Below, piece by piece: positions 9,029 to 18,969 of a stretch of 64,000 bases of DNA (position 1 is its first letter; every line of letters begins with the position of its first letter). This DNA is from Microbulbifer pacificus (GTDB taxonomy: Bacteria; Pseudomonadota; Gammaproteobacteria; Pseudomonadales; Cellvibrionaceae), in contig NZ_PREV01000026.1 of the NCBI RefSeq assembly GCF_002959965.1, positions 131,501 through 195,500 on the forward strand. Reading direction: 5' to 3'. A program made the position numbers and the translations under genes. A model generated the notes under the pieces. That model was not told the DNA's origin, did no database searches, and saw nothing but the letters and a program-made list of their open reading frames with translations.

Positions 9029-9412
9029 GTGGCAAAACAACCCAAAACCCTCGACACCGCACAGGTGGCGCGCAAACTGGACATCGCCCGCACACTCAAC
9101 TGGATCTGCTACGCCGGCCTTCTGCTACTGTTCGCAGTGAAGACACTGATCATTGATGGCAACGTAAAGTGGTGGCTGCTGCAGACGGTCCCACTGCTGC
9201 TGGTATTACCCGGTATGCTCAAGCGCCAGCAGCGCAGCTATTTGTGGCTGTGTTTTATTCTGCTGTTGTATATCACCGCCGGCATCGTCGATGTAATGAT
9301 GCCTACACGCGGCTGGCAGCATGGCGTCCTGACCGCCCTCAGCCTTATTCTGTTCGTTTCCGCAATGATGGCCAGCCGCTGGCAGGTGCAATTGCAGAAC
9401 GCAAAGACTTAA
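9029..9412 (+). CDS. DUF2069 inner-membrane protein
   Basis: 127 residues with four predicted membrane segments (about 26-42, 50-63, 70-90 and 100-115) and the sequence pattern of DUF2069. The GTG at 9029 has GGGAG about eight bases upstream; the frame is also open upstream inside wrbA, but no better start is present. It is the third gene of the arsC-wrbA operon. No function is known for the family. Confidence 0.85.
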   Translation: MAKQPKTLDTAQVARKLDIARTLNWICYAGLLLLFAVKTLIIDGNVKWWLLQTVPLLLVLPGMLKRQQRSYLWLCFILLLYITAGIVDVMMPTRGWQHGVLTALSLILFVSAMMASRWQVQLQNAKT

Positions 9413-9502
9413 CAGATCGGCTTGCAGAGTTGAATTTTCCGAGAAGGCGTCGCCACCGGGCCAGAAAAGAAACGTTACAGACCGACAACAAGGAGTTCAG
9501 GT

Positions 9503-11371
9503 TTGACTGAATCAACACGTCACCGCGGCCCCATCCGCCGCTTTTTCGGAGCCATCGGTGGTGCCATCACCTGGCTGCGCCGGGTATTTACCAACCTGCT
9601 GTTTCTGTTGCTGCTGCTGTTTATCGGCGTAGTCATTTTTGGCGGTGAAGAACGCATCACCGTCCCCCAGGGCGGCGCGCTCAAGGTGGCGCCCGGTGGC
9701 TACCTCGTCGATGAACTGAGCCAGCCCAGCGGCGTACCCGCTTTCCTCGGCGGTCCCTCCGCGCCGCCGGAAACCCGCGTCAAAGACCTCGTCGACGCCA
9801 TCGACCGCGCCGCCAGCGATACCCGCATTGCCGCGCTCGTACTGGAGCTGGACTATCTCGGTGGTGCCAGCCTCAGCAAACTCGAAGAAGTCGGCGAAGC
9901 CATCCAGCGCTTCAAAGCCAGCGAAAAACCGGTCTACGCCATCGGCGACAATTTCACGCAAGGCCAGTACTTTCTCGCCAGCTATGCCGACAAGGTGTAC
10001 ATGAATCCCATGGGTTCGCTGCTGCTCACCGGTTTCGGCAGCTACCGCAACTACTACAAAAGCGCACTGGATAAACTGAAAATCAACTTCCATGTCTTCC
10101 GCGTGGGAGATTACAAGGACTTCATCGAACCCTACACCCGCGACGACATGTCCCCCGCCTCGCGGGAAAACAACAGCCGCTGGCTGCGCCAGTTGTGGAG
10201 TGAATACACCGAGCAGGTGACGGGTCTGCGCAATCTGCCACCGGAATCCATCGACAACTACATCGCCGACCTGCCCCAACAGCTGCGTGCCGAAGGCGGC
10301 AGCTGGGCCGATGCGGCACTCGCCAACAAATTCGTCGATAAACTGCTCACCCGCCGCGCCGCCATCGCCGAAGTGCAGGAGCTGGTGGGTGTAAGCAATG
10401 ACGACAAATCCCAGTACAAATCCATCGATGCCATGGATTACCTCCGCCACACCAAGCTGACCAACCTGCCGGACCCACGCCATAAGATCGACAAGATCGG
10501 TCTGATCAGCGCCGCCGGTGCCATCGTCGACGGCGAGGCCCCCGCCGGCCAGATTGGCAGTGAGACGCTCGGCAAACTGATTGCCGAAGCGCGCGAGAAA
10601 AACGTGAAAGCCCTGGTGCTGCGCATCGACAGCCCCGGCGGCTCCGCGTTCGCCTCCGAGGCCATCCGCCAGGAACTGCTCGCCACCCGCGAGGCGGGAA
10701 TTCCCGTGATTATTTCCATGGGCAGTGTCGCCGCTTCTGGTGGTTACTGGATTTCTGCCGGTGGTGATCGCATCTGGGCATCCCCCTCCACCATCACCGG
10801 ATCCATCGGCGTGTTCGGTGCCTTCCCCACCTTCGAGGATTCCCTGGAGCACCTGGGTGTGTACAACGACGGCGTCGGTACCACCGAGCTCGCGGGCACC
10901 ATGCGCCTCGACCGCGCTCTGCCGGAAGCCGCCGCCGATATCCTGCAACAGGGCGTGGAGCACACCTACGCGAAATTCCTGCGCCTCGTCGCGGAGGCCC
11001 GCCACAGCACGCCACAGGAAATTCACAAAATCGCCCAGGGCCAGGTATGGACCGGGCGCATGGCCCACGAACTGGGGCTGGTGGACGAACTGGGGAATCT
11101 GCAGGACGCCATCGCGGATGCTGCGCAGATTGCCAACCTGGAAAAATACGAGGTACTGGAAATCCAGCGCGAGCTGAGCCCCAGCGAAAAGCTGATGCGC
11201 ACACTGGCGGAAAATGTAGATGCGAGGATCGCCGCCAGCGTGGAACAGAACCTGCCTCTGGGTGCCTGGCTCAGCGGTCTGCAACCGGCACTGCAACCAT
11301 TCGCGGAGCTGAAAACCTTCAGAGATCCGCGCGCGTTGTATGTGCGCTGCATGAGCTGCGTCGCACCCTGA
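9503..11371 (+). CDS. sppA: Signal peptide peptidase SppA, 67-kDa type
   Basis: The 622-residue protein is full length for SppA. It has a single N-terminal membrane segment (about 31-46) and two tandem peptidase-S49 domains. The catalytic lysine is K205 in GDYKDFIEPYTRDDMSPASR and the nucleophile is S412 in VAASGGYWIS, close to K209 and S409 of the E. coli enzyme. It degrades cleaved signal peptides in the inner membrane, facing the periplasm. The start is a TTG at 9503, chosen because AGGAG lies seven bases upstream. It follows the DUF2069 gene after a 90-base gap. Confidence 0.95.
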   Translation: MTESTRHRGPIRRFFGAIGGAITWLRRVFTNLLFLLLLLFIGVVIFGGEERITVPQGGALKVAPGGYLVDELSQPSGVPAFLGGPSAPPETRVKDLVDAIDRAASDTRIAALVLELDYLGGASLSKLEEVGEAIQRFKASEKPVYAIGDNFTQGQYFLASYADKVYMNPMGSLLLTGFGSYRNYYKSALDKLKINFHVFRVGDYKDFIEPYTRDDMSPASRENNSRWLRQLWSEYTEQVTGLRNLPPESIDNYIADLPQQLRAEGGSWADAALANKFVDKLLTRRAAIAEVQELVGVSNDDKSQYKSIDAMDYLRHTKLTNLPDPRHKIDKIGLISAAGAIVDGEAPAGQIGSETLGKLIAEAREKNVKALVLRIDSPGGSAFASEAIRQELLATREAGIPVIISMGSVAASGGYWISAGGDRIWASPSTITGSIGVFGAFPTFEDSLEHLGVYNDGVGTTELAGTMRLDRALPEAAADILQQGVEHTYAKFLRLVAEARHSTPQEIHKIAQGQVWTGRMAHELGLVDELGNLQDAIADAAQIANLEKYEVLEIQRELSPSEKLMRTLAENVDARIAASVEQNLPLGAWLSGLQPALQPFAELKTFRDPRALYVRCMSCVAP

Positions 11372-11574
11372 CCGCCCCCGGCTCTGTCGCCGCTGACCGC
11401 AATGCCTGCATCGTCAGTGGGACAGAGCCCGCCCTCCTCCTGAACGCCCCTCGATCGCCTCTCAGTCTCCACACCTCTGCGATATCCAGAACGTAGACCG
11501 ATTCACTTACGGTTCAGACGGCGATTGGTAGTATCCCCGCCATATTGATAAGCAACCGTCACCGGAACCGAACA

Positions 11575-12312
11575 ATGAAACAACGTTCAACCGCCATCAC
11601 CGCCCTGCTGTGCGCGAGTCTGTCCATGTCACTGTACGCCGATCCGCCCGAAGGGCGCGGCTGGAAGAAAAACGACAAGCACCACAAGCATGAGTACAAA
11701 GAAGAGTACTGGGACGGCAACTGCAAGGTGGAACGCAAATGGAACGGTAAAGGCGACTACAAGGAGGAAAGCACCTGCAAGGCACCGCGTCATGCTGACC
11801 ACCATCACCACCACGATCGCCCGGTGCGCGTCGTCGTATTACCGCCCTGGTTCAACCAGCAAGCCCCGGAACCGGAGTACCGCCCGGAGTGGCGCCCCAC
11901 CACACAGACGTCCGCCACCAGTTGCAATAGCGACAAAGTGGGCAGTGTATTGGGCGGTTTGATCGGTGGCGTAATCGGCCACCAGATCGGTGACGGCCGC
12001 GGCAACACCGCAGCGACCATTGGCGGCGCCATCGCCGGTGTGCTGATCGGTGGCGAAGTGGGCCGCCGCATGGATCAGCGCAATCAGGCCTGTCTGGCCC
12101 AGGCGCTGGAGTTCTCCCCGGAGGGCGAGAGTATCCGCTGGCAGAATGCACAGGGCGGCGAGAACTACACCGTTATTCCCGGCGCGGTGGAACAACGCGG
12201 TGATCAATACTGCCGCACCTTTACCGCGGCCTATGATGTCAGCGGTGACTCCCGCAGCACCCAGGGCGTTGCCTGCCGACGTCAAGACGGCACCTGGGTC
12301 CGCGCCAACTGA
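11575..12312 (+). CDS. Glycine-zipper 2TM protein with His/Lys-rich N-terminal region
   Basis: The 245-residue product has a signal peptide (about 1-20, SMSLYA-DPP), a strongly charged region with KNDKHHKHEYKEEYW and a run of histidines (DHHHHHDRP), then a glycine-zipper segment (VGSVLGGLIGGVIGHQIGDG and TAATIGGAIAGVLIGGEVG) and a C-terminal domain with cysteines. The zipper resembles SlyB/17-kDa antigen proteins. The histidine and acidic clusters suggest metal binding, which is a guess. A terminator hairpin follows the stop. Distinct from the zipper protein at 1499-2080. Confidence 0.82.
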   Translation: MKQRSTAITALLCASLSMSLYADPPEGRGWKKNDKHHKHEYKEEYWDGNCKVERKWNGKGDYKEESTCKAPRHADHHHHHDRPVRVVVLPPWFNQQAPEPEYRPEWRPTTQTSATSCNSDKVGSVLGGLIGGVIGHQIGDGRGNTAATIGGAIAGVLIGGEVGRRMDQRNQACLAQALEFSPEGESIRWQNAQGGENYTVIPGAVEQRGDQYCRTFTAAYDVSGDSRSTQGVACRRQDGTWVRAN

Positions 12313-12324
12313 TCACCGACCTGT

Positions 12325-12355
12325 GCTGCCGGCCTTACGCCGGCAGCATGTTTTA
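12325..12355 (+). terminator. Terminator after the glycine-zipper gene
   Basis: A nine-base stem (GCTGCCGGC / GCCGGCAGC) with a five-base loop begins 12 bases after the stop codon and is followed by ATGTTTTA. It separates this gene from the glucosylglycerate cassette; I see no other feature in the 250 bases up to 12606. Confidence 0.75.
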
Positions 12356-12606
12356 TCGGATTCCCTTCTTTTCCCCGTCTGGCCGAATCTACCCGGCCAC
12401 CAAGAGCACCAATCCGGTGCACACGAGATTGCTTTCTCCAACCAGCTCCCCACACCGGGGCACGAGAACAATAACCGGGCGCCAATCCGACCAGCGCAGG
12501 CACCGCCGTGGCTCACTTTCCCGCGACTGGCACTATTTTTGGATTACCTAACCGAAAAGACGCACAGTTTCGCAGCGTCACCCGATGAATCAGCCCGCGA
12601 GTCCGA

Positions 12607-13458
12607 ATGACGCAGACAATGCAGTCACAGGTGCAATGGCTAATCGCCACAGACCTGGACGGTACACTTCTCGACCATTTCACCTATTCCCACGGCGCAG
12701 CTGACAGCACGCTGCACGCGCTCGAGGCGGCCGGAATCCCGGTCATCCTCAACAGCAGTAAAACCCGCGATGAAATGCTGTCGCTGCGACAATCCCTGCA
12801 CAACCGCCACCCGTTTATTGTCGAAAATGGCTCGGCGATTTTCATCCCGCAGGGCTACTTCCCACGGAAACCTGAGCACGCCCGGGAAGAATCAGGCTAC
12901 TGGATCGTTGAGCCCGGCGCGGCGCGGCGCGATATTCTCGACTTCCTGCACAGGGACCGCGCCAGCCACGGCGCCACCTACCTCAACTTTGCCGCCGCAT
13001 CGCCCGCGGAAATTGTCGCCGCCACCGGCCTCACGCTCGCGGAGGCAGAAAAGGCGAACCAGCGAGATTACTCTGAGCCGCTGCTGTGGCTGGGCGATGA
13101 AGCGCAGAAGCTCGCGTTTATCGCCCGCGCCAATGCCGCCGGATTTGCCACCCTGCAGGGCGGGCGTTTCCTGCATGTTATCGGCCAGACCGACAAGGGC
13201 GCGGCAACCACTCTGCTGAAAAAACTCTACCAGCACACCAGCAATCGAGAGTGTCGCCTGATTGCCAGCGGCGACGGTCCCAACGATCTGGATATGCTCA
13301 AGGCGGCGGATATTGCCGTCCTGGTGCGCTCTCCCGCACACCCACTACCCAGGCTGGCGAATCACCGCGATCTCATCATCAGCCGCGAGACCGGCCCGCA
13401 GGGCTGGGCAGAAGCGATACGGCAAATATTCTCCCGCCAGGCCCAACACCTGGAATAA
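12607..13458 (+). CDS. HAD-IIB phosphatase, probable glucosyl-3-phosphoglycerate phosphatase (MpgP/YedP type)
   Basis: 283 residues with all HAD-IIB landmarks: DLDGTLLD (nucleophile D18 and D20 region), the NSSKTRDE motif II, a lysine in TDKGAATTLL, and the DGPNDLDML acidic motif. Closest recognised group is mannosyl-3-phosphoglycerate phosphatase (MpgP/YedP). The next gene is a GT81 synthase that makes glucosyl-3-phosphoglycerate, so dephosphorylation to glucosylglycerate is the likely reaction; MpgP enzymes often accept both sugars. First gene of a three-gene cassette; 24-base gap to gpgS. Confidence 0.85.
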   Translation: MTQTMQSQVQWLIATDLDGTLLDHFTYSHGAADSTLHALEAAGIPVILNSSKTRDEMLSLRQSLHNRHPFIVENGSAIFIPQGYFPRKPEHAREESGYWIVEPGAARRDILDFLHRDRASHGATYLNFAAASPAEIVAATGLTLAEAEKANQRDYSEPLLWLGDEAQKLAFIARANAAGFATLQGGRFLHVIGQTDKGAATTLLKKLYQHTSNRECRLIASGDGPNDLDMLKAADIAVLVRSPAHPLPRLANHRDLIISRETGPQGWAEAIRQIFSRQAQHLE

Positions 13459-13482
13459 TGCACGCAATACAGGAAACACAAC

Positions 13483-14706
13483 GTGACCGACTTTTTCCAG
13501 AATGGCGACATCACGACCCTGCACAACCTGTCCAACCGCAGCCTTGAGGATATGGAAGCGGACCTGCTGCGCTTCTCACAGCAGCGCCCCATGTCGCTGC
13601 TGCTGCCATCGCTCTACTCGGAACTCGAAGGCGAAGCACTGCCGCGTATTCTCGAGATTCTCGCCGAGGTACCCTACCTGTCGGAAATCGTAATCGGCCT
13701 CGACCGCGCCGATGAATCCCAGTACCGCGATGCCCTCAAACAGTTCAGCGTATTGCCACAACATGTGCGCGTATTGTGGAACGACGGCCCGCGCCTGCGC
13801 GAACTGGACGCGCAGCTGCAGCGCGACGGTATCGCGCCCACGGAAGCCGGCAAGGGGCGCAATGTGTGGTACTGCCTGGGTTACATTCTCGCCTCGCGCC
13901 GCGGGGAGGCCATCGCCCTGCACGACTGCGATATTGTGACTTACGACCGCATGATGCTGGCGCGCCTGTTCTACCCGGTGGCCAACCCCAACTTCAACTA
14001 CGAGTTTTGCAAAGGGTATTACTCCCGTGTCGCCAACGGAAAAATCAATGGCCGCGTGTGCCGCTTACTGGTAACCCCCCTGATTCGCACCCTCAAAAAA
14101 ATCTACGGCCACACCGCGTATCTCGAATATATGGACAGCTTCCGCTATTCCCTCGCCGGAGAGTTTTCCTTCCGTCGCGATGTGATCAACGACCTGCGCA
14201 TTCCCAGCGACTGGGGGCTGGAGATCGGGGTACTGTCGGAAATGCATCGTAATTACTCCACCAATCGCCTGTGCCAGGTGGACATCGCTCACGCCTATGA
14301 CCACAAGCACCAGGATGTCTCCTTCGACGACGAACACTGCGGCCTGTCGAAGATGTCTATCGATATCGCCAAATCCTTTTTCCGCAAACTTGCCACCCAG
14401 GGCACAGTGTTCTCGTCGGAAACCTTCCGCAGCATCAAGGCGACCTATTTCCGTGTCGCGCTGGATTTTGTCGAGACCTATCGCAACGATGCCATCATCA
14501 ATGGCCTGAATTTTGATATTCACAAGGAAGAACAGACGGTGGAGCTGTTCGCCAGCAATCTGGTGAAAGCGGGCCAGGCCTTTCTGGAAAACCCGATGGA
14601 GACCCCTTTCATCCCCAGCTGGAACCGCATCACCAGTGCCGAGCCCGGCTTTTTGCAGCAGCTGCATCAAGCCGTGGAGGAGGATTACGAGGAGTACAAC
14701 GTCTGA
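13483..14706 (+). CDS. gpgS: Glucosyl-3-phosphoglycerate synthase (GT81)
   Basis: The 407-residue protein has a GT-A fold with nucleotide-binding LLLPSLYSE near residue 38, the metal-binding motif ALHDCDIVTYDR, and the substrate-region sequences SFRYSLAGEFSFRRDV and GLEIGVLSEMHR that I associate with GpgS. It should join glucose from a nucleotide sugar to 3-phosphoglycerate. The GTG start has AGGAAA six bases upstream. It lies between the phosphatase and the GH13_18 gene, which supports the compatible-solute pathway. Confidence 0.88.
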   Translation: MTDFFQNGDITTLHNLSNRSLEDMEADLLRFSQQRPMSLLLPSLYSELEGEALPRILEILAEVPYLSEIVIGLDRADESQYRDALKQFSVLPQHVRVLWNDGPRLRELDAQLQRDGIAPTEAGKGRNVWYCLGYILASRRGEAIALHDCDIVTYDRMMLARLFYPVANPNFNYEFCKGYYSRVANGKINGRVCRLLVTPLIRTLKKIYGHTAYLEYMDSFRYSLAGEFSFRRDVINDLRIPSDWGLEIGVLSEMHRNYSTNRLCQVDIAHAYDHKHQDVSFDDEHCGLSKMSIDIAKSFFRKLATQGTVFSSETFRSIKATYFRVALDFVETYRNDAIINGLNFDIHKEEQTVELFASNLVKAGQAFLENPMETPFIPSWNRITSAEPGFLQQLHQAVEEDYEEYNV

Positions 14707-14759
14707 TCCGTGTTGCTTGACTAACGTAAAAACAAATATAGGACCGACCGGGGGAGACC

Positions 14760-16514
14760 ATGAACCAGAACAGTGCATCACTGCCGATCGAGGAGGTACT
14801 GCACCAGAAGGTGGTGGACCATCTTCGTTTCATCTATCCGCAGATGGAAGTGGAGCCCATTGCCTTTGAATTGATTCGTCTTATGCGACTGGATGAAGAC
14901 TGTCAGAGCCCCCTCGCGCATAAAAACCTCTGGGACCAGACAGATATCGCGGTCATCACTTACGGCAACAGCATTCTCAACGACAATCAGCCACCGCTGA
15001 AAACCCTGCATCACTTCCTGCAGGCCCACTTCCCGATGCTGATCAATACCGTGCACATCCTGCCGTTTTTCCCCTACACCAGTGACGATGGCTTTGCGGT
15101 CTCCGCCTACAAACAGGTCGATCCGAATCTGGGAGACTGGAGCGATATCCTGCGCATCAGCACCGATTTTCACCTGATGGCGGATCTCGTGATCAACCAC
15201 TGCTCAGCGCAGCATGACTGGTTCATCAACTACCAGGAAGGGACCGATCCCGGTAGCGATTTTTTTGTGGAGGTGGACCCGAATGAAGACCTCAGCAGGG
15301 TGGTTCGCCCGCGGGTGACGCCGCTGCTGCGCGCCACCGACACCCCCACTGGCACCAAACATGTGTGGTGCACCTTCGGTCACGACCAGATCGACCTCAA
15401 TTTCTCCAACCCGAAAGTGCTGGCAAAAATCGTCGACATCATCCGCCTGTATCTGGACATGGGTGTGCGGATCTTCCGTCTCGATGCGGTGGCCTTTATC
15501 TGGAAAACACTCGGTACCAACTGCCTGAACCTGGCGGAAACCCATGAGATCGTGCGCCTGCTGCGCACTCTTGTCGAACACGCCAATCCCAACGCAGTGA
15601 TCATTACCGAAACCAATATCCCCAACCGGGAAAACCTGTCGTACTTCGGCAACGCCAACGAGGCGCACTGCATCTACAACTTCTCACTGCCACCGCTGCT
15701 GGTGTACACCCTGGTGGCCGGCAATTGCCGCTACCTGAAGAACTGGCTGATGAGCATGCCGCCGGCCCAGAACGGCACCACCTATTTCAATTTTATCGCC
15801 TCCCATGACGGCATCGGTCTGCGTCCGGTGGAGGGATTGTTGGACGACAGTGAACAGGAAGCACTGATCCAGACCATGGAAAACTTCGGCGGACAGATTT
15901 CCTGGCGCGCACTGGACGACGGCAGCAGCAAACCTTACGAAATCAATATTTCACTGATCGACGCGTTGAAGGGCACCACCGCGGGGGAAGACGAATGGCA
16001 GTTACCGCGTTTTATCTGCGCGCACGCCATCATGCTCGCACTGGAAGGCATCCCGGCGTTCTATCTGCACAGTCTGGTGGGTACCACCAACGATTACGAG
16101 CGCATGAAAGAACACGGCCACAACCGCGCCATCAACCGCCGCCAGTGGCAGGAACAGGAACTGAACGAAAAGCTGGCGGATCAGAGCAGTCACCATCACC
16201 GGGTTTTTCACCAGCTGCGCCGGCTGATCCAGCTGCGCCGCGAACAGCCGGCCTTCCACCCCAACGCCACCCAGTTCACCCTGCATCTTGGCGACCAGAT
16301 CTTCGCCTTCTGGCGCCAGAGTCAGGACCGGCGTCAGAGTATTTTCTGCCTCAACAATATCTCCGACCAGACGCAGACAGTCTCGCTCAATGCCATCAAT
16401 CTGATCGGTACCGACCAATGGAAGGATCTGGTAAGCAACGCCATGTTCGACGATATGCTGGCCACGGTAACCCTCGATCCCTACCAGACCATGTGGATCA
16501 GTAATCGGTGGTGA
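14760..16514 (+). CDS. GH13_18 phosphorylase, probable glucosylglycerate phosphorylase
   Basis: 584 residues of the sucrose-phosphorylase subgroup of GH13. Visible motifs are [14 protein letters not shown] (region I), [15 protein letters not shown] with the nucleophile aspartate (region II), [17 protein letters not shown] with the acid/base glutamate (region III) and FIASHDGIG (region IV). In this subfamily sucrose, sucrose-6-phosphate and glucosylglycerate phosphorylases differ by acceptor-site residues. The neighbouring GpgS and phosphatase genes favour glucosylglycerate, split by phosphate into glucose-1-phosphate and glycerate. A GGGGAGA ribosome site precedes the ATG. Sucrose phosphorylase is the alternative. 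Confidence 0.82.
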   Translation: MNQNSASLPIEEVLHQKVVDHLRFIYPQMEVEPIAFELIRLMRLDEDCQSPLAHKNLWDQTDIAVITYGNSILNDNQPPLKTLHHFLQAHFPMLINTVHILPFFPYTSDDGFAVSAYKQVDPNLGDWSDILRISTDFHLMADLVINHCSAQHDWFINYQEGTDPGSDFFVEVDPNEDLSRVVRPRVTPLLRATDTPTGTKHVWCTFGHDQIDLNFSNPKVLAKIVDIIRLYLDMGVRIFRLDAVAFIWKTLGTNCLNLAETHEIVRLLRTLVEHANPNAVIITETNIPNRENLSYFGNANEAHCIYNFSLPPLLVYTLVAGNCRYLKNWLMSMPPAQNGTTYFNFIASHDGIGLRPVEGLLDDSEQEALIQTMENFGGQISWRALDDGSSKPYEINISLIDALKGTTAGEDEWQLPRFICAHAIMLALEGIPAFYLHSLVGTTNDYERMKEHGHNRAINRRQWQEQELNEKLADQSSHHHRVFHQLRRLIQLRREQPAFHPNATQFTLHLGDQIFAFWRQSQDRRQSIFCLNNISDQTQTVSLNAINLIGTDQWKDLVSNAMFDDMLATVTLDPYQTMWISNRW

Positions 16515-16538
16515 ACGAGAGAAAATTGGTTCGGTGGC

Positions 16539-16556
16539 GGTGCCGATATCGGCACC
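16539..16556. terminator. 18-bp perfect palindrome between convergent genes
   Basis: The palindrome GGTGCCGATATCGGCACC lies between the end of the GH13 gene and the end of the HPP gene on the other strand. It is followed by TTCTC rather than a clean T-run, so a two-way terminator is plausible but weak. Confidence 0.4.
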
Positions 16557-16593
16557 TTCTCGGATAGTTCTCGGCGATTAACAACCCGCGAAC

Positions 16594-17580
16594 TTATTTC
16601 AGATGCTCTTCGTCGATACTTTCGGCGGACTTTACCCAGTGGCCATTTTTCAGGGTCACTTCGAAGCGCGCCCAACGGCGGAAATCATCCCGCAGGCAGA
16701 TACCGGTATCGTAGGCGCCGTCGCCAGCCAACACCTTGTAGATCACCCGGTCCTGTACCGGAGGTGGTTCGCCGGACTCATCGACGACCTGGCGCACACT
16801 CCACAAGCGCCCCAACTTGCCGTTGCTGTAACAGCGCCCGGCCACGATTTCTTTCGGATGCACTACATTGCGCTCCGCATGCTGCTTGGCCAGCTCCAGC
16901 AGCTCAGTCAAACCTTCCGCGGTGATATCCACGAACGAATCCTGCTCCTGAATGGCCGCGGCAAAATCTTCCTGGGTGATTTCTGTTTCCCGGTGAGAGG
17001 GTTCCGCGACAACCGCCGGTTTCGCTCGCCGCCCCAGATGCACAGGATAGCGTCGCCAGGCAAACAGGCTGTTGAACAACACCGCCACCAACAGAATCAG
17101 CAGCACGTTGGTAAGAATCGGCACCAGCAGGAAATCAAAACCCAGCTGGTACACCGCATCGCCTCCGGTGACGGCGGTGAGCGCGGTGGCGCCGCCGGGC
17201 GGATGAATGCAACGCAGGTAGTACATGGTCGCAACCGCACCGCCCACCGCAAGCCCCGCCGCGAGCGTCTGGTGCTCAATCAGCTTGTGGCAGATCACCC
17301 CGATCAGCGCGGAAACCAGATGCCCGCCTACCAGAGCCCATGGTTGCGACAGCGCACCGTGGGGTACCGCGAACAACAGCACAGCACTGGCGCCCATGGA
17401 GGCGATGAGGAAAAAGCTGGTGGATATGTCGATCAGCCCTGCGCTCAACGCGCGCTGTGTCGCCCAGAACACACAGGCAATAGCCAGTGCGGCACCCAGC
17501 GCGGAAATGAGTTTTTCGCGGTGACTGGTGTTGTTGCGCTCGATGCCGAGATAAGCGCGAAGTTCATGAAGAAAACCCAA
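16594..17580 (-). CDS. HPP family membrane protein with C-terminal soluble domain
   Basis: The 328-residue protein has about five membrane segments in its first 185 residues, including the defining HPP motif in CIHPPGGATALTAVTGG, followed by a cytoplasmic domain of about 140 residues. Plant and cyanobacterial HPP proteins transport nitrite; many bacterial ones carry CBS domains. Here the C-terminal part (with VVHPKEIVAGRCYSNGKLGR and RVIYKVLAGDGAYDTG) does not look like a CBS pair and I do not recognise it. No nitrogen-assimilation gene is near, so the substrate is open. It follows the MFS gene after 24 bases. Confidence 0.82.
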   Translation of the reverse strand: MGFLHELRAYLGIERNNTSHREKLISALGAALAIACVFWATQRALSAGLIDISTSFFLIASMGASAVLLFAVPHGALSQPWALVGGHLVSALIGVICHKLIEHQTLAAGLAVGGAVATMYYLRCIHPPGGATALTAVTGGDAVYQLGFDFLLVPILTNVLLILLVAVLFNSLFAWRRYPVHLGRRAKPAVVAEPSHRETEITQEDFAAAIQEQDSFVDITAEGLTELLELAKQHAERNVVHPKEIVAGRCYSNGKLGRLWSVRQVVDESGEPPPVQDRVIYKVLAGDGAYDTGICLRDDFRRWARFEVTLKNGHWVKSAESIDEEHLK

Positions 17581-17604
17581 GCAATCCCCCGAAAACCACT
17601 TCGT

Positions 17605-18795
17605 TTATGCCGTGACACCAGGCGCGGAGACTTTGCCCCAGCGCACCTCATTGCCGGCGGCAGGCAACGCCGGAATATTCTGCGCTAACAGCAGTGAGCC
17701 CGCGGCCATGAAGGCGCCGCACCAGAACACCGCCGCTGGAGATACCAGCCACAGCAGGCCAAACGCCACAGGGATAATCACTGCGGCAATATGATTGATG
17801 GTGAAACTCACGGCAGCGGAAGAGGCAATGTCCCGCTCATCGACAATTTTCTGAAAATAAGTCTTGATGGCAATCGCCATGGAGAAGAACAGGTGATCGA
17901 CAATGTAGAGGGCCGCCGCGGCGGTGGCGGTCTCTACCAGTGCGTAACCGCCAAACACGACAATCAGCCCGATATACTCCACCGTCAGCGCACGACGCTC
18001 GCCAAAGCGCACAATAAACCGGCCAATCTTGGGTGCCAGGTACAGATTCAGCAGGTGATTGACGATAAACAACTGCGCCACTTCCGCCACGCTGTAACCG
18101 AATTTTTCCACCATCAAAAAGCCCGCGAACACCACAAAGATCTGGCGGCGCGCACCGCTCATGAAGGTGAGCGCGTAATAGAGCCAGTAGCGTTTACGCA
18201 GGATGATTTTCTTGTGCTGCACATGGGGCTGAGGAAACGCGGGAAACGCAAACCACAGCGCGGACACCAGCAGTACCGTGAGTCCACCTCCAATCAGGTA
18301 GATCCAGGTGTAGTCCAGTTGTAGTTTTTTCGCCGCAAGCCACACCAGGCCATAGGCCGCGAGCGAGGCAAACGATCCGGCGGCCATGATCCGCCCCAGC
18401 CATATGGCCGACGTTTCCTTCGGCAGCCACTGCAGCGCCAGGGATGTTTTCAGGGCTTCGTAATAGTGAAACCCGATGGACATCAGCAGCGTGGTACACA
18501 GCAGGCCGAGTGTGGAGGGAAAGTAGCCGGTAATCGCCACACCGGCGCCGGTGGCGATAAGGGAGATGAATGCAAGCCGCTGTTCACGTACCAGCAGCAG
18601 CACAAACACCACGGTAAAGGCGAGAAAGCCGGGAATTTCCCGCACACTCTGCAGCAGCCCGATTTCCGCTCCAGTGAACTGAGCCCGTTCAATCACGAAA
18701 TTGTTCAGCAGCGCCTGCCAAACGCCGAAAGACAAAGGCATGGCAAGTGCCAACAGCAGCAGCAGAATTTCGGGGCGGCGCCAGGACTGGGGCAT
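17605..18795 (-). CDS. MFS transporter
   Basis: 396 residues with twelve hydrophobic segments and the overall shape of a major facilitator transporter. The loop SVREIPGFLAF between segments 2 and 3 and the central charged loop (about 195-215, VQHKKIILRKRYW) fit. The substrate is not predictable. It is 24 bases upstream of the HPP gene and probably in one transcript with it. Confidence 0.82.
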   Translation of the reverse strand: MPQSWRRPEILLLLLALAMPLSFGVWQALLNNFVIERAQFTGAEIGLLQSVREIPGFLAFTVVFVLLLVREQRLAFISLIATGAGVAITGYFPSTLGLLCTTLLMSIGFHYYEALKTSLALQWLPKETSAIWLGRIMAAGSFASLAAYGLVWLAAKKLQLDYTWIYLIGGGLTVLLVSALWFAFPAFPQPHVQHKKIILRKRYWLYYALTFMSGARRQIFVVFAGFLMVEKFGYSVAEVAQLFIVNHLLNLYLAPKIGRFIVRFGERRALTVEYIGLIVVFGGYALVETATAAAALYIVDHLFFSMAIAIKTYFQKIVDERDIASSAAVSFTINHIAAVIIPVAFGLLWLVSPAAVFWCGAFMAAGSLLLAQNIPALPAAGNEVRWGKVSAPGVTA

Positions 18796-18969
18796 GGGGG
18801 GAAACTCCGGGTAGAGAACAGCAATATCGCCACATCGGCGACAGATTCAAATCATCTGAAATGCAGACGGGGACAGCCATTGCAGCCATCCCCGTACGAA
18901 GGGTGTCAGTTTACCGAAAACAGGCTAGTCCACCTAATTCGGCACTCTGACAGATCTGACCAACGCCCA

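Noticed and set aside
9512..11296. A 594-codon minus-strand frame opposite sppA
   Set aside because: It is a shadow of the high-GC codon pattern; sppA has complete catalytic motifs and a ribosome site.
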